The notes under the pieces are model-generated. The model was not told where the DNA came from and made no database searches. It saw only the letters and a list, made by a program, of their open reading frames with translations. Shown piece by piece: positions 48,276 to 56,696 of a stretch of 64,000 nucleotides of DNA. Within the stretch, counting starts at the first letter, position 1. The number at the start of each line of letters is the position of its first letter. Made by a program: the position numbers and the translations under genes. Origin of the DNA: CAYHCE01 sp964355015 (GTDB taxonomy: Bacteria; Cyanobacteriota; Cyanobacteriia; PCC-6307; Cyanobiaceae); assembly GCA_964355015.1 (NCBI GenBank), contig CAYHCE010000001.1, positions 1 through 64,000 on the forward strand. The letters are read 5' to 3'.

Positions 48276-49250
48276 ATGGAAGCGGAGTCGATCCCCTCCC
48301 TCACACCCCTGCTGGAAGGGGCGGATCAATGGGGGGAGATTCTCCTGCTGCTGCCCTTGCTGGTGGCTCTCGAGGCGGTGCTCTCGGCCGACAACGCGAT
48401 CGCCCTGGCTGCGATCTCCAGCCGGCTCGATGATCCGGCCCTGCAGCGCCGGGCCCTCAACTGGGGCCTTGCGCTGGCACTGGTGTTCCGCCTGGTGCTG
48501 ATCAGCGTGGCCCGCTGGGTGCTGAACTTCTGGCCGCTGCAGCTGGCTGCCGCCGCTTACCTGCTCTGGCTGAGCGGTACCAGCCTGTTCCGCGCCGGCC
48601 CCGTCGAGGCCGACAGTGGTTCGCCCGATCGCCACGGATCCCAGGGCAACGGATCCCAGGGCAACGGATCCCAGGGCAACGGATCCCAGGGCAACGGATC
48701 CCANNNNNNNNNNNNNNNNNNNNNNNNNNNNNNNNNNNNNNNNNNNNNNNNNNNNNNNNNNNNNNNNNNNNNNNNNNNNNNNNNNNNNNNNNNNNNNNNN
48801 NNNTCCCAGGGCAACGGATCCCAGGGCAACGGATCCCAGGGCAACGGATCCCAGGGCACCGGCGCCCATGCCGCCGGTGGGGGAGGCAGCGGCAGCCTGG
48901 GTGCGGTGGTGGCCACCCTGGCGGTCACCGATCTGGCCTTCTCGCTCGACAGCGTCGCCGCCGCGGTGGCGGTGAGCGACCGCCTCTGGCTGGTGATGAC
49001 CGGCGGCGTGATCGGTGTGATCGCGCTGCGACTCACGGCCGAGCTGTTCATTCGCTGGTTGGTCGTCTATCCAAACCTGGAGCGGGCCGGCTACCTGGCC
49101 GTCGGACTCGTCGGACTTCGCCTGCTGCTGCGTCTTGGCGTGCCCCAGCTGGTGCCGCCGGAATGGACGCTGCTGCTGCTGGTGGCCGCTCTCTTCCTCT
49201 GGGGTTTCTCCCGTCGTCTGGGCCCCGAACCCGGAGAGGTGAATCCCTGA
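48276..49250 (+). CDS. TerC family integral membrane protein with SQGNG repeat loop
   Basis: The protein has two hydrophobic halves. The first carries the TerC signature LEAVLSADNAIALAAIS; the second carries TDLAFSLDSVAAAVAVS, the paired acidic motif in the membrane. About seven helices are expected. Between the halves lies a loop of repeated Ser-Gln-Gly-Asn-Gly units interrupted by a 100-N gap. The reading frame is open on both sides, but true loop length is unknown. TerC proteins of cyanobacteria and chloroplasts are tied to manganese or calcium export and thylakoid formation; the exact role here is inferred. Confidence 0.85.
   Translation: MEAESIPSLTPLLEGADQWGEILLLLPLLVALEAVLSADNAIALAAISSRLDDPALQRRALNWGLALALVFRLVLISVARWVLNFWPLQLAAAAYLLWLSGTSLFRAGPVEADSGSPDRHGSQGNGSQGNGSQGNGSQGNGSXXXXXXXXXXXXXXXXXXXXXXXXXXXXXXXXXXSQGNGSQGNGSQGNGSQGTGAHAAGGGGSGSLGAVVATLAVTDLAFSLDSVAAAVAVSDRLWLVMTGGVIGVIALRLTAELFIRWLVVYPNLERAGYLAVGLVGLRLLLRLGVPQLVPPEWTLLLLVAALFLWGFSRRLGPEPGEVNP
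48636..48860. repeat. 15-bp coding tandem repeat GGATCCCAGGGCAAC in terC, interrupted by a gap
   Basis: Four perfect units precede the gap (48636-48695, plus a partial to 48703). After the gap come a partial unit, two perfect units and one variant ending GCACC (48804-48860). Each unit encodes G-S-Q-G-N. The interval includes the 100 N, so copy number is unknown. The left end and right start overlap in register by up to 50 bases, so the gap may be smaller than zero. Confidence 0.9.
48704..48803. other. Scaffold gap (100 N) inside the terC repeat
   Basis: Exactly 100 N, a conventional placeholder length. It falls in the repeat array, and the frame of the two sides happens to agree for this arbitrary length. 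The sequence on either side is the same 15-bp unit. Confidence 0.95.
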
Positions 49251-49609
49251 ATCCCGTCCGTGTCGAGCTGCGCCAGGCCGGCAGTGGCGTGCTGCTCGAC
49301 CAGCTCGATCTGCCCGATCTCGGCTCGGTGCCCCATCCCGGCCGCTGGCTGCAGCATGGCGACCGCAGCTTCCTGGTGCTGCAGCGTCATCACCGCTATC
49401 GCCTCCGCAACGGGCGCTACGAGCTCGCCACCGTGGCCCTGCAGGTGAAGTTCCAGCGGCGGCCGGCCGACGCACGCTGGTGGAACGGCCGCTGGGTGAT
49501 CGGCGACCCCAGTTGCCGCTTCAACGCCCGCACTCCCCTGCTGCGCTGCGCCGTTCTGCCGGAGGGGCCCTGCGAGCGGTGTGCCCACTACAGCGCCGCC
49601 TCCGGCTGA
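49247..49609 (+). CDS. DUF6464-like cysteine-containing cyanobacterial protein
   Basis: Homology covers NPVRVELRQAGSG, HPGRWLQHGDRSFLVLQRHHRYRLRNGRYELATVALQVK and the cysteine cluster CRFNARTPLLRC, CERC at the C-terminus (spacing C-x10-C-x6-C-x2-C), a likely metal site. The start is unusual: the codon before Asn-Pro-Val is CTG (49247), overlapping the terC stop TGA. The nearest in-frame ATG upstream (49163) lies inside terC, and the only downstream candidate, GTG within the first beta strand, is too late. Function unknown. Confidence 0.68.
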   Translation: MNPVRVELRQAGSGVLLDQLDLPDLGSVPHPGRWLQHGDRSFLVLQRHHRYRLRNGRYELATVALQVKFQRRPADARWWNGRWVIGDPSCRFNARTPLLRCAVLPEGPCERCAHYSAASG

Positions 49610-49653
49610 AGCTCCGGCTTCCGGCCGGGCGTTGCGGAGCGGGGACGGGTCGT

Positions 49654-49935
49654 TCAGAACGGCTCGGCCGTGGAGACGAAGCCCACCCCTCCATAGTACT
49701 TCAGGATCGGCCGCAGAGCCTGCTGCATCTTGTCCAGCACCGCCTCCTCGCAGAAGACGATCACGTGGGCGTTGGCGCCGAAGCCACTGAACTCCATCGA
49801 TTCCGACACCGATCCATGCGGTCCTCGGCCGGTGACGTGCCGCATCACCGAGTAGCCCGGTGCTCCGGCGGCGTCGATCAACTGCAGCACGCGCTCCAGT
49901 TCACGTTCGCTGAAGATGAGATCAAGGCGTTTCAT
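49654..49935 (-). CDS. sbtB: PII-like regulator SbtB of the bicarbonate transporter
   Basis: The 93-residue ferredoxin-like protein has the PII/SbtB pattern: MKRLDLIFSERELERVLQLIDAAGAPGYSVMRHVTGRGPHGS, ESMEFSGFGANAHVIVFC and a C-terminal ILKYYGGVGFVST. It lies 18 bases after sbtA on the same strand, the standard sbtA-sbtB order. SbtB binds adenyl nucleotides and closes SbtA under low-energy conditions. This protein ends at STAEPF and has no cysteine-rich C-terminal redox extension, unlike the Synechocystis protein. Confidence 0.92.
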   Translation of the reverse strand: MKRLDLIFSERELERVLQLIDAAGAPGYSVMRHVTGRGPHGSVSESMEFSGFGANAHVIVFCEEAVLDKMQQALRPILKYYGGVGFVSTAEPF

Positions 49936-49953
49936 GGCGGCTCAGAGCAGGGC

Positions 49954-50955
49954 TCAGATGGCTGGGATGAACAGTTTCACCAGTGCCATGTACAGGGGGA
50001 TGCCCACCACGATGTTGAAGGGGAACGTGAGCCCCAGGGCGGTGGAAATGTACAGGCTGGGGTTGGCCTGAGGCACCGTCATCCGCATCGCGGCCGGCAC
50101 CGCGATGTAGGAGGCACTGGCGCTCAGCACCATGAACAGCAGGGCGTCACCCTGAGGCAGGCCCAGCAGGCGTGAGACACCCAGCCCGACCATGGCATTG
50201 AACAGGGGCATCAGCAGGGCGAAACCGATCAGGAAGCCCCCGGCACGGCGCAGATCGCCGAGTCGCTGCGCCGCCACGATGCCCATGTCGAGCAGGAAGA
50301 AGCCGAGGGCGCCGTAGAAGAGATCTTCGGTGAAGGGCTCCATCTTGGCGAGGCCCGACGGGCTGTAGCTCGCCACCAGACCACCGATCACCAGGCTGCC
50401 CACCAGCAGCAGCACCGAACTGTTCAGGAAGGCTTCGCGGAGCAGCGCACCCCAGCGCATCCCCTGCTCCTCTCCGTTCGGGGGCGCCGGCTTGTCCCCC
50501 GCCAGCTGCACCAGCAGCAGGCCCACGATGATGGCCGGGGATTCCATCAGGGCCAGCGCCGCCACCATGAAGCCATCGTGGGGGGTTTCGCTGATCCCCA
50601 GGAAGGTTTCGGCCGTTATGAAGGTGACGGCGCTGATCGAGCCGTAGGTAGCCGCGATCGCCGCCGCGTTGAAGGTGTCGAGCTGACGGCGGAGCACCGC
50701 GAAGCTGTAGAGCGGCACCAGGGCCGACATCAGCATGGCCGCCACGATGGTGCTGATCACCTGGGGGCCAAGGCCGCTGTGCAGCAACTCGACGCCCCCC
50801 TTGAAGCCGATCGCCAGCAGGAGGTAGAGGGAGAAGAGCTTTGGCAGAGGGGCGGGGATCTCCAGATCCGATCCAACCAGCACCGCGATCACGCCCAGCG
50901 CGAAGAGCAGCACCGGCGGCGAGAGCAGGTTCTGCAGAACCAGGCTGGTCTCCAT
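49954..50955 (-). CDS. sbtA: Sodium-dependent bicarbonate transporter SbtA
   Basis: The 333-residue carrier takes up bicarbonate with sodium for the carbon-concentrating mechanism. Its sequence is of the SbtA family: SPPVLLFALGVIAVLVGSDLEIPAPLPK, ATYGSISAVTFITAETFLG, ALMESPAIIVGLLLVQ and the repeat half LSASASYIAVPAAMRMTVPQANPSLYISTALG. It has about ten helices in two inverted repeats with crossed half-helices at the Ser/Thr-rich YGSISAVTF and SASASYIAVP. The sbtB gene follows directly. Confidence 0.95.
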   Translation of the reverse strand: METSLVLQNLLSPPVLLFALGVIAVLVGSDLEIPAPLPKLFSLYLLLAIGFKGGVELLHSGLGPQVISTIVAAMLMSALVPLYSFAVLRRQLDTFNAAAIAATYGSISAVTFITAETFLGISETPHDGFMVAALALMESPAIIVGLLLVQLAGDKPAPPNGEEQGMRWGALLREAFLNSSVLLLVGSLVIGGLVASYSPSGLAKMEPFTEDLFYGALGFFLLDMGIVAAQRLGDLRRAGGFLIGFALLMPLFNAMVGLGVSRLLGLPQGDALLFMVLSASASYIAVPAAMRMTVPQANPSLYISTALGLTFPFNIVVGIPLYMALVKLFIPAI

Positions 50956-51079
50956 CGGGTGCCCGGTCGTCCATCAAACCTGCAAGGCGAAGGCTAATCA
51001 CCGCCATCCCGCCGCTGCCGGCCTGCCTGGCGATTCGCACAGATCGACACGGGCATGGCCGGCCGTCGCCGCTTCCCGA

Positions 51080-51928
51080 CTAGCCCTTGACCGCGTCACC
51101 GCTGGCGTTGGGGAGGATGTAGCGCTGCAGAAAAATGAACAGAACCAGTACCGGCAGGATCGACACCACCGAGCCGGCGGCCACCAGGCGCCAGTCGAGC
51201 GAGAAGCTGCTGGCCAGCTGCTGCAGGCCCAGGGGCAGGGTGTAGAGGCTCGGATCATCGAGGATCACCAGGGGCCAGAGGAAATCGCTCCAGGTGCCGA
51301 TGAACACGAACATCGCCAGGGTGATCAGGTCGGCTCGGGCGGCGGGGATCATCACGTTCCACCATTCGCCCACGGGGCTGCAGCCGTCGATGCGGGCCGC
51401 CTCCTCCAGCTCCACCGGCACCCCCAGGAAGCTCTGGCGCAGCAGGAAGATGCCGAAGGCGGTGGCGGCCTGCGGCAGGATCAGAGCCCAGAGAGTGTTG
51501 CGCAATCCCAGCTGCACCATCAGCAGGTAGAGCGGGATCATCACCACCTGGAAGGGGATCAGGATGGTGGCCACCACCAGGGCCAGCACCAGCCCCCGGC
51601 CGGCGAAGCGCATCCGGGCCAGCGGATAGGCCGCCAGCGAGCAGAACAGCAGGTTGCCGATCACCGCCAGCAGGCTGACCACCGTGCTGTTGAACAGGTA
51701 GAGGCCCAGCGGATGGTCGGCGAACAGTCGCCCGTAGGCCTCCAGGCTGGGCTGGGCGGGCAACAGGGCCGGTGGGCTGGAGAAAATGTCCTCGGCCGGA
51801 CCCTTGAGCGAGGTGCTCATCAGCCAGAGCAGCGGGACCAGCATCAGCAGGGCCAGCAGCAGCAGGGCGGCCAACTGCAGGGCCCCGCCCCAGACGGAGC
51901 GGTGGGAGTCGCTGGTGGGAAGGGACAT
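51080..51928 (-). CDS. Carbohydrate ABC transporter permease (MalG/GgtD-like), no partners in window
   Basis: The 282-residue permease has six helices and the coupling loop EEAARIDGCSPVGEWWNVMIP, characteristic of MalG-type sugar permeases, with MSTSLKGPAEDIFSSPP near the N-terminus. In picocyanobacteria this subgroup often transports glucosylglycerol or other compatible solutes or sugars. Normally it pairs with a MalF-like permease, binding protein and ATPase, none of which is adjacent. It may therefore be a dispersed member of a system elsewhere. Confidence 0.85.
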   Translation of the reverse strand: MSLPTSDSHRSVWGGALQLAALLLLALLMLVPLLWLMSTSLKGPAEDIFSSPPALLPAQPSLEAYGRLFADHPLGLYLFNSTVVSLLAVIGNLLFCSLAAYPLARMRFAGRGLVLALVVATILIPFQVVMIPLYLLMVQLGLRNTLWALILPQAATAFGIFLLRQSFLGVPVELEEAARIDGCSPVGEWWNVMIPAARADLITLAMFVFIGTWSDFLWPLVILDDPSLYTLPLGLQQLASSFSLDWRLVAAGSVVSILPVLVLFIFLQRYILPNASGDAVKG

Positions 51929-52051
51929 GGTTGAAGCGGATCGGTCCCTGAACCGAAGAGGTTAACGGGGGCCAGCCAACCTCACCCCAGCGGAGGTCGA
52001 GACGGCCTGGATCCGGTAGGCATGAATGGGCAGGGGGGCAGGGCGATGGGG

Positions 52052-52534
52052 TTACTCCAGGTCAGGTTGACGATCGGCTGAGGTTCGTCCTGGATGGAAG
52101 GGACCCACCCGGGCGATCACCCGCAGAAAGATCTCCATCGAAGCGACAGCAAGAACGACGGAAACGAGATTCACTAACCAGCCAAGCAGGAAGATCACCG
52201 GCAGGAAGGGGTTGATCGGATTCCACTGGACGGTCGCAATCAGATAATCGATCGCACCATCCATGGCGGCGAACATGGCTGCCGTGAACATCGCCATGGA
52301 GGCCTGGAAGGTTAACCAGCCTTCCGCAGCTTCCCTTGAGATGAGAAAGCGTGCGATGCCGATCTGAAAGTTTGCCAGCAGGAAAAGAACAGCAAAGACG
52401 GTGATCCTCGTGAGCTGGTGAAGTGTTGTGACTTCACGGACTTCCAGAACGAGATAAACCCCTGCAGCAGTCCAGAGCAGGAATCGCAGTAGTTTATAGA
52501 TAGATCGCTGAGCGGCCGAAAGAATGGAGTGCAT
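52052..52534 (-). CDS. Four-helix membrane protein of unknown function
   Basis: A 160-residue membrane protein with helices at about residues 15-35, 45-65, 78-95 and 112-135. A short C-terminal hydrophilic tail ends GRTSADRQPDLE. No motif that I recognise is present. Base composition is clearly lower in GC than in neighbouring genes. It may be acquired or fast-evolving. It is flanked by 123- and 144-bp non-coding gaps. Confidence 0.6.
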   Translation of the reverse strand: MHSILSAAQRSIYKLLRFLLWTAAGVYLVLEVREVTTLHQLTRITVFAVLFLLANFQIGIARFLISREAAEGWLTFQASMAMFTAAMFAAMDGAIDYLIATVQWNPINPFLPVIFLLGWLVNLVSVVLAVASMEIFLRVIARVGPFHPGRTSADRQPDLE

Positions 52535-52678
52535 TGGACGGATCGGCGCAGGGATCTCTACTCTGAAGCTACAGCCTTACGATACAGTCCAGGCCCATTC
52601 CTGAGCCAACCATTGACCGGCTTGAGTCAGAGAGCTGTACTCTCCAGGCAACGGGATCGATGAAGACGAACGCGACGC

Positions 52679-54304
52679 TCACAGCCGCGGTGTCTCAGCC
52701 ACCGGCAGCGGCGCTTTCTGCGGATGCAGGGGAGCGCGCTGCGTGCCAGCCACCAGGCGATTGAGCGCATTGACGAATGCCTGGGCTGCCGCCACGACGA
52801 CGTCCGTATCGGCCGAATGGCCGGAGTAGAGCACGCCGCCCGTCCTCAGGCGAATCGTCACCTCGCCGATGGCATCGATGCCCTCGGTGACGCTCTTGAC
52901 GGAAAACTCGACAAGCTCGTTGGGGACCTGGGCCAGTCGGTTCAGCGCCTGGCAGACCGCATCCACCGGGCCCGTGCCGATCGCAGCCTCCGTGATCTCG
53001 GCACCATCTGCCGTGACCAGGGAGACGGTGGCGGTGGGTCGGAGCCCCGTGCCGCAACTCACCTGTACGCGCTTGAGCGTGAAGCGGGCCTCATCCTGCT
53101 GCTGTACCTGCTCGCTCACGATCGCCTCCAGATCCCGGTCGGTGATCTCCCGCTTGCGGTCGGCCAGCTCCTTGAAGCGGGCGAAGGCCTCGTCGAGGTC
53201 GTCGCGCTCGAGGGTGTAGCCGAGTTCCTCGAGTCGTGCCCGGAAGGCGCTGCGGCCGCTCAGCTTGCCGAGAGAGAGGCGGGTGTCGCTGAGGCCGATC
53301 GTGCGCGCGTCGATGATCTCGTAGGTGAGACGGTTCTTGAGCACGCCGTCCTGGTGGATGCCCGATTCGTGGGCGAAGGCGTTGGCCCCCACGATTGCCT
53401 TGTTGGGCTGCACCGCCATGCCGGTGAGGTTCGACACCAGCCGGGAGGTCTTGTAGATCTCCTCGGTGCGCACGCCGGTGAGCGGTTCGGTGCTCTCGGC
53501 CGGGCGCCCCAGGAAGGGGTTGAAATAGCTGCGACGCACGTGCAGTGCCATCACCAGCTCCTCGAGCGAGGCGTTGCCGGCCCGCTCGCCGATGCCGTTG
53601 ATCGTGCACTCCAGCTGGCGGGCACCGTTCTTGATGGCTTCCAGAAAGTTGGCGACCGCCAGGCCGAGGTCGTTATGGCCGTGCACCGAGATCACGGCCC
53701 GATCGATGTTCGGCACGTGCCGATTGATGCCGTCGATCAGGGTGCCGAACTCGGTCGGGGTGGTGTAGCCGACGGTGTCGGGGATGTTGATCGTGGTGGC
53801 GCCGGCGGCGACGGCGGCCTCGATCACCTCGTACAGGTACTCTGGATCGGAGCGTCCGGCGTCCTCGCAGGAGAACTCCACGTCGTCTGTGAGAGAGCGG
53901 GCGTAGGCCACCATTTCGGCGGCGATCTGCAGCACGTCGGCACGGCTCTTGCGCAGCTTGTGCTCGAGGTGGATGTCGCTGGTGGCGATGAAGGTGTGGA
54001 TGCGGCGGCGGGCGGCAGGTGCCACGGCTTCGGCGCAGGCCTTGATGTCGCCTCTGGCGGCGCGGGCCAGGCCGCAGATCACCGGGCCCTCGGGGGTGCC
54101 GACGGAGGCGGCGATGCGCTGCACGGCGTTGAAGTCGCCGGGGCTGGCGAAGGGGAACCCGGCCTCGAGGATGTCGACGCGCAGGCGGGCGAGCTGGTGG
54201 GCGATCGCCAGCTTCTCCTCCAGGTTGAGGCTGGCGCCGGGTGACTGCTCCCCGTCGCGCAGGGTGGTGTCGAAGATGAGAACCCGGCCGGGATCCTTGG
54301 CCAT
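52679..54304 (-). CDS. leuA: 2-isopropylmalate synthase
   Basis: First committed enzyme of leucine synthesis, condensing acetyl-CoA with 2-oxoisovalerate. The 541 residues have the HMGL-type TIM barrel (FDTTLRDGEQSPG, VISVHGHNDLGLAVAN with metal histidines, NGIGERAGNASLEELVMAL), a linker (ANAFAHESGIHQDGVLK) and the C-terminal regulatory LeuA dimer domain (VSCGTGLRPTATVSL, SGHSADTDVVVAAAQAFVNALNRL), the site of leucine feedback inhibition. Confidence 0.96.
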   Translation of the reverse strand: MAKDPGRVLIFDTTLRDGEQSPGASLNLEEKLAIAHQLARLRVDILEAGFPFASPGDFNAVQRIAASVGTPEGPVICGLARAARGDIKACAEAVAPAARRRIHTFIATSDIHLEHKLRKSRADVLQIAAEMVAYARSLTDDVEFSCEDAGRSDPEYLYEVIEAAVAAGATTINIPDTVGYTTPTEFGTLIDGINRHVPNIDRAVISVHGHNDLGLAVANFLEAIKNGARQLECTINGIGERAGNASLEELVMALHVRRSYFNPFLGRPAESTEPLTGVRTEEIYKTSRLVSNLTGMAVQPNKAIVGANAFAHESGIHQDGVLKNRLTYEIIDARTIGLSDTRLSLGKLSGRSAFRARLEELGYTLERDDLDEAFARFKELADRKREITDRDLEAIVSEQVQQQDEARFTLKRVQVSCGTGLRPTATVSLVTADGAEITEAAIGTGPVDAVCQALNRLAQVPNELVEFSVKSVTEGIDAIGEVTIRLRTGGVLYSGHSADTDVVVAAAQAFVNALNRLVAGTQRAPLHPQKAPLPVAETPRL

Positions 54305-54342
54305 GACCGTTGTAAGTCGAAGCGAATACGGGTTACCTGATC

Positions 54343-54993
54343 TTAGGAGGATGGGGCGATCACAACCTCACGGGGCATGCTGTCGCGGCGTTCGACCGTC
54401 CGGCGCACCAGTTCGTGGCGGGGCTGCTCCTGCCGGATCGGCTCGCTGCGCAGAGCCGGCTCCACGTCCCGCTGGAACACCGGGGTCTGAAGCGCCTCCG
54501 CTTTCTCCAGCTGCGGCCGCAGCGTGGCCAGATCGACGAAGCGATCCACCGCGTTGCGGAGTTCCCTGGGCACCATGCCATCGGTGTTGAGCAGGGTGAT
54601 CTTCAGCCCCCGGGCCCGCAGCACCTCAACCAGCCTCTCCAGATCACGGCTGCCACTCAGCAGCCACACCTCATCGGTGCGCGAGGCCACCATCATCAGG
54701 TCGAGGCAGATCTCCACATCCAGATTCGCCCGAGCGAACTGGCGCTGCTCCGGGTCGGTTCCGAACTCCCGCAGCGGCTTGGTGCGCACCGTGAAGCCCA
54801 GGCTGGTGAGGGCATCCCGGAAGGGTCGCTGGTCGGCGGGGTCCTTGAGGCCGGTGTACCAGAAGGCGCTGCCCAGTTCGACGCCCGGGTCGGCACCGGC
54901 CAGTTCCAGCAGACGGCGGGGATCGAAGAACCAACCCAGTTTCTGCTGGGCATAGAACATGCCATGGCCGTCCACGATCAGCCCACGCTGCAT
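54343..54993 (-). CDS. NYN domain protein (LabA/PIN-like)
   Basis: The 216-residue protein has the NYN core in its first ~150 residues: LIVDGHGMFYAQQKLGW with the first catalytic Asp, LDVEICLDLMMVAS with the second, and WLLSGSRDLERLVEVLRARG with the third. These acidic residues form a PIN-type nuclease site, so RNase activity is possible. The C-terminal ~60 residues are charged and likely disordered. In cyanobacteria the related LabA affects circadian output. Here the gene stands alone, divergent from the GH57 gene. Confidence 0.84.
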   Translation of the reverse strand: MQRGLIVDGHGMFYAQQKLGWFFDPRRLLELAGADPGVELGSAFWYTGLKDPADQRPFRDALTSLGFTVRTKPLREFGTDPEQRQFARANLDVEICLDLMMVASRTDEVWLLSGSRDLERLVEVLRARGLKITLLNTDGMVPRELRNAVDRFVDLATLRPQLEKAEALQTPVFQRDVEPALRSEPIRQEQPRHELVRRTVERRDSMPREVVIAPSS

Positions 54994-55088
54994 CCTGTTC
55001 TCCTTCGCCTCATGGGTTCAGCCTAGAAGTCATTCCCGCCGGAGAGGCCCGACGCAGCCCGTACACTTCCTCCACTGCAGGGTTGACG

Positions 55089-56690
55089 ATGGCCACCGGC
55101 ACACTCGCCCTGGTCCTCCACGCCCACCTTCCCTACGTCCGCAGCAGCCATCCAGGCTCACTCGAGCAGGACTGGTTCTTCCAGGCCCTGCTCGAGTCCT
55201 ATCTGCCCCTGCTGCGGGTCCTGGAGTCCAGCCAGTCCGACCCCCTTCAGCATCCCCGCCTCAGCCTCGGGCTCTCCCCCACCCTGCTCAGCCTGATCAG
55301 CGACGTTCAGCTGCAGGACCGCTTTCCTGTCTGGCTGGAGCAACGCCATCTGCTGCTCCGCAGCGCTCCGGCCAGCCATCGGGCCGCTGTGACGGCCCTG
55401 GCCGACGAACTGGAGCGGACGCGCCTGGAGTGGCTGGCGAGCGGGGGGGACCTGCTGCCGCGTTTCCGGCAGCTGCAGCGGGCCGGTGTGCTCGATCTGC
55501 TCACCTGTGCCGCCACCCATGGCTATCTGCCCCTGTTGCGCCACAGCCCTGAGGCGGTGCGGGCCCAGCTGATCACGGCGGTCCGGGAGCACGAACGGTT
55601 GCTCGGCGAGCGGCCGCTCGGGATCTGGCTGCCGGAGTGTGCCTATTACGAAGGCCTTGATCAGCAGCTGCTGGCATGCGGCCTGCGCTATGCGGTGCTT
55701 GATGCCCACGGCCTGCTCCATGCCATGCCCCGGCCGCGCTACGGCGTCTATGCGCCGATCTGTTCACCGGCCGGGGTGGCCTTCTTCGGTCGCGACAGCG
55801 CCTCGACCCTGCCCGTCTGGTCGGCTACGGAGGGCTATCCCGGCGACGGGGCCTACCGGGAGTTCCACCGGGATCTGGGCTGGGATCTGCCGGAGGCGGA
55901 CCTCCAGGCCGTGGGGGTCGGCACGGCTCGTCCCCTGGGTCTGAAGCTGCACCGGGTCAGCAGTCGGGGCTGCCCCCTCGATCGCAAGCTCCCCTACGAC
56001 CCCGCCGTCGCCGCCGAGCGGGTGTCGGAACACGCGGCCGCCTACCTGGCGGGGCGCGTCGCGGAGCTGGAGAGTCTGGGGCAGGCGATGGACCGGCCGC
56101 CCCTGCTGGTGGCGCCCTTCGATGCCGAACTCTTCGGCCACTGGTGGTACGAGGGGCCACACTTCCTGGCCGAGCTGTTCCGCCAGGGACCGCCCCTGGG
56201 CCTGGTGTTCGGCAGCCTTCGCGGCGCCCTGGCCGAGGGGCCGGCTCTGCAGGTCTGCCGGCCCTCCCCTTCCAGCTGGGGGCAGGGCGGCTACCACCAC
56301 TACTGGCTGAACGAGAGCAATGCCTGGGTGGTGCCGGAATGGCACCGGGCCTCGGCGGCGATGGTGCGCCGGGTGAACCGCGGCGTCGCCAGCGCCTTCC
56401 AGCGGCGCCTGCTGACCCAGGCCGGGCGGGAGCTGCTGCTGGCCCAGAGCTCCGACTGGAGCTTCATACTGCGGGCGGGCACCACCACCGATCTCGCCCG
56501 TGAGCGCATCCACCGCCATCTGGATCGGTTCTGGCGCCTGCAGCACGCCATCGACAGCGGCCATGATCTCCCGGCCGACTGGCTCGAGGCCCTCGAAGCC
56601 GAGGACGGCCTCTTCCCGCTCCTCAACGCCGCGGACTGGGCGAGCCGCGCCCTGCCCACCGGACCCCTTCCCCGTCCAGCCGCGAGCTGA
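55089..56690 (+). CDS. GH57 family glycoside hydrolase (1,4-alpha-glucan branching type)
   Basis: The 533-residue protein starts LVLHAHLPYVRSSHPG and contains the GH57 conserved regions: GIWLPECAYYEGLD with the nucleophile Glu, and LLVAPFDAELFGHWWYEGPHFL with the acid/base Asp, followed by the DUF1957-type alpha-helical C-terminal domain (YHHYWLNESNAWVVPEWHRAS, ELLLAQSSDWSFI). The group includes thermophilic and cyanobacterial branching enzymes that add alpha-1,6 branches to glycogen. ATG 55089 precedes the conserved sequence. Confidence 0.9.
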   Translation: MATGTLALVLHAHLPYVRSSHPGSLEQDWFFQALLESYLPLLRVLESSQSDPLQHPRLSLGLSPTLLSLISDVQLQDRFPVWLEQRHLLLRSAPASHRAAVTALADELERTRLEWLASGGDLLPRFRQLQRAGVLDLLTCAATHGYLPLLRHSPEAVRAQLITAVREHERLLGERPLGIWLPECAYYEGLDQQLLACGLRYAVLDAHGLLHAMPRPRYGVYAPICSPAGVAFFGRDSASTLPVWSATEGYPGDGAYREFHRDLGWDLPEADLQAVGVGTARPLGLKLHRVSSRGCPLDRKLPYDPAVAAERVSEHAAAYLAGRVAELESLGQAMDRPPLLVAPFDAELFGHWWYEGPHFLAELFRQGPPLGLVFGSLRGALAEGPALQVCRPSPSSWGQGGYHHYWLNESNAWVVPEWHRASAAMVRRVNRGVASAFQRRLLTQAGRELLLAQSSDWSFILRAGTTTDLARERIHRHLDRFWRLQHAIDSGHDLPADWLEALEAEDGLFPLLNAADWASRALPTGPLPRPAAS

Positions 56691-56696
56691 TCTCCG

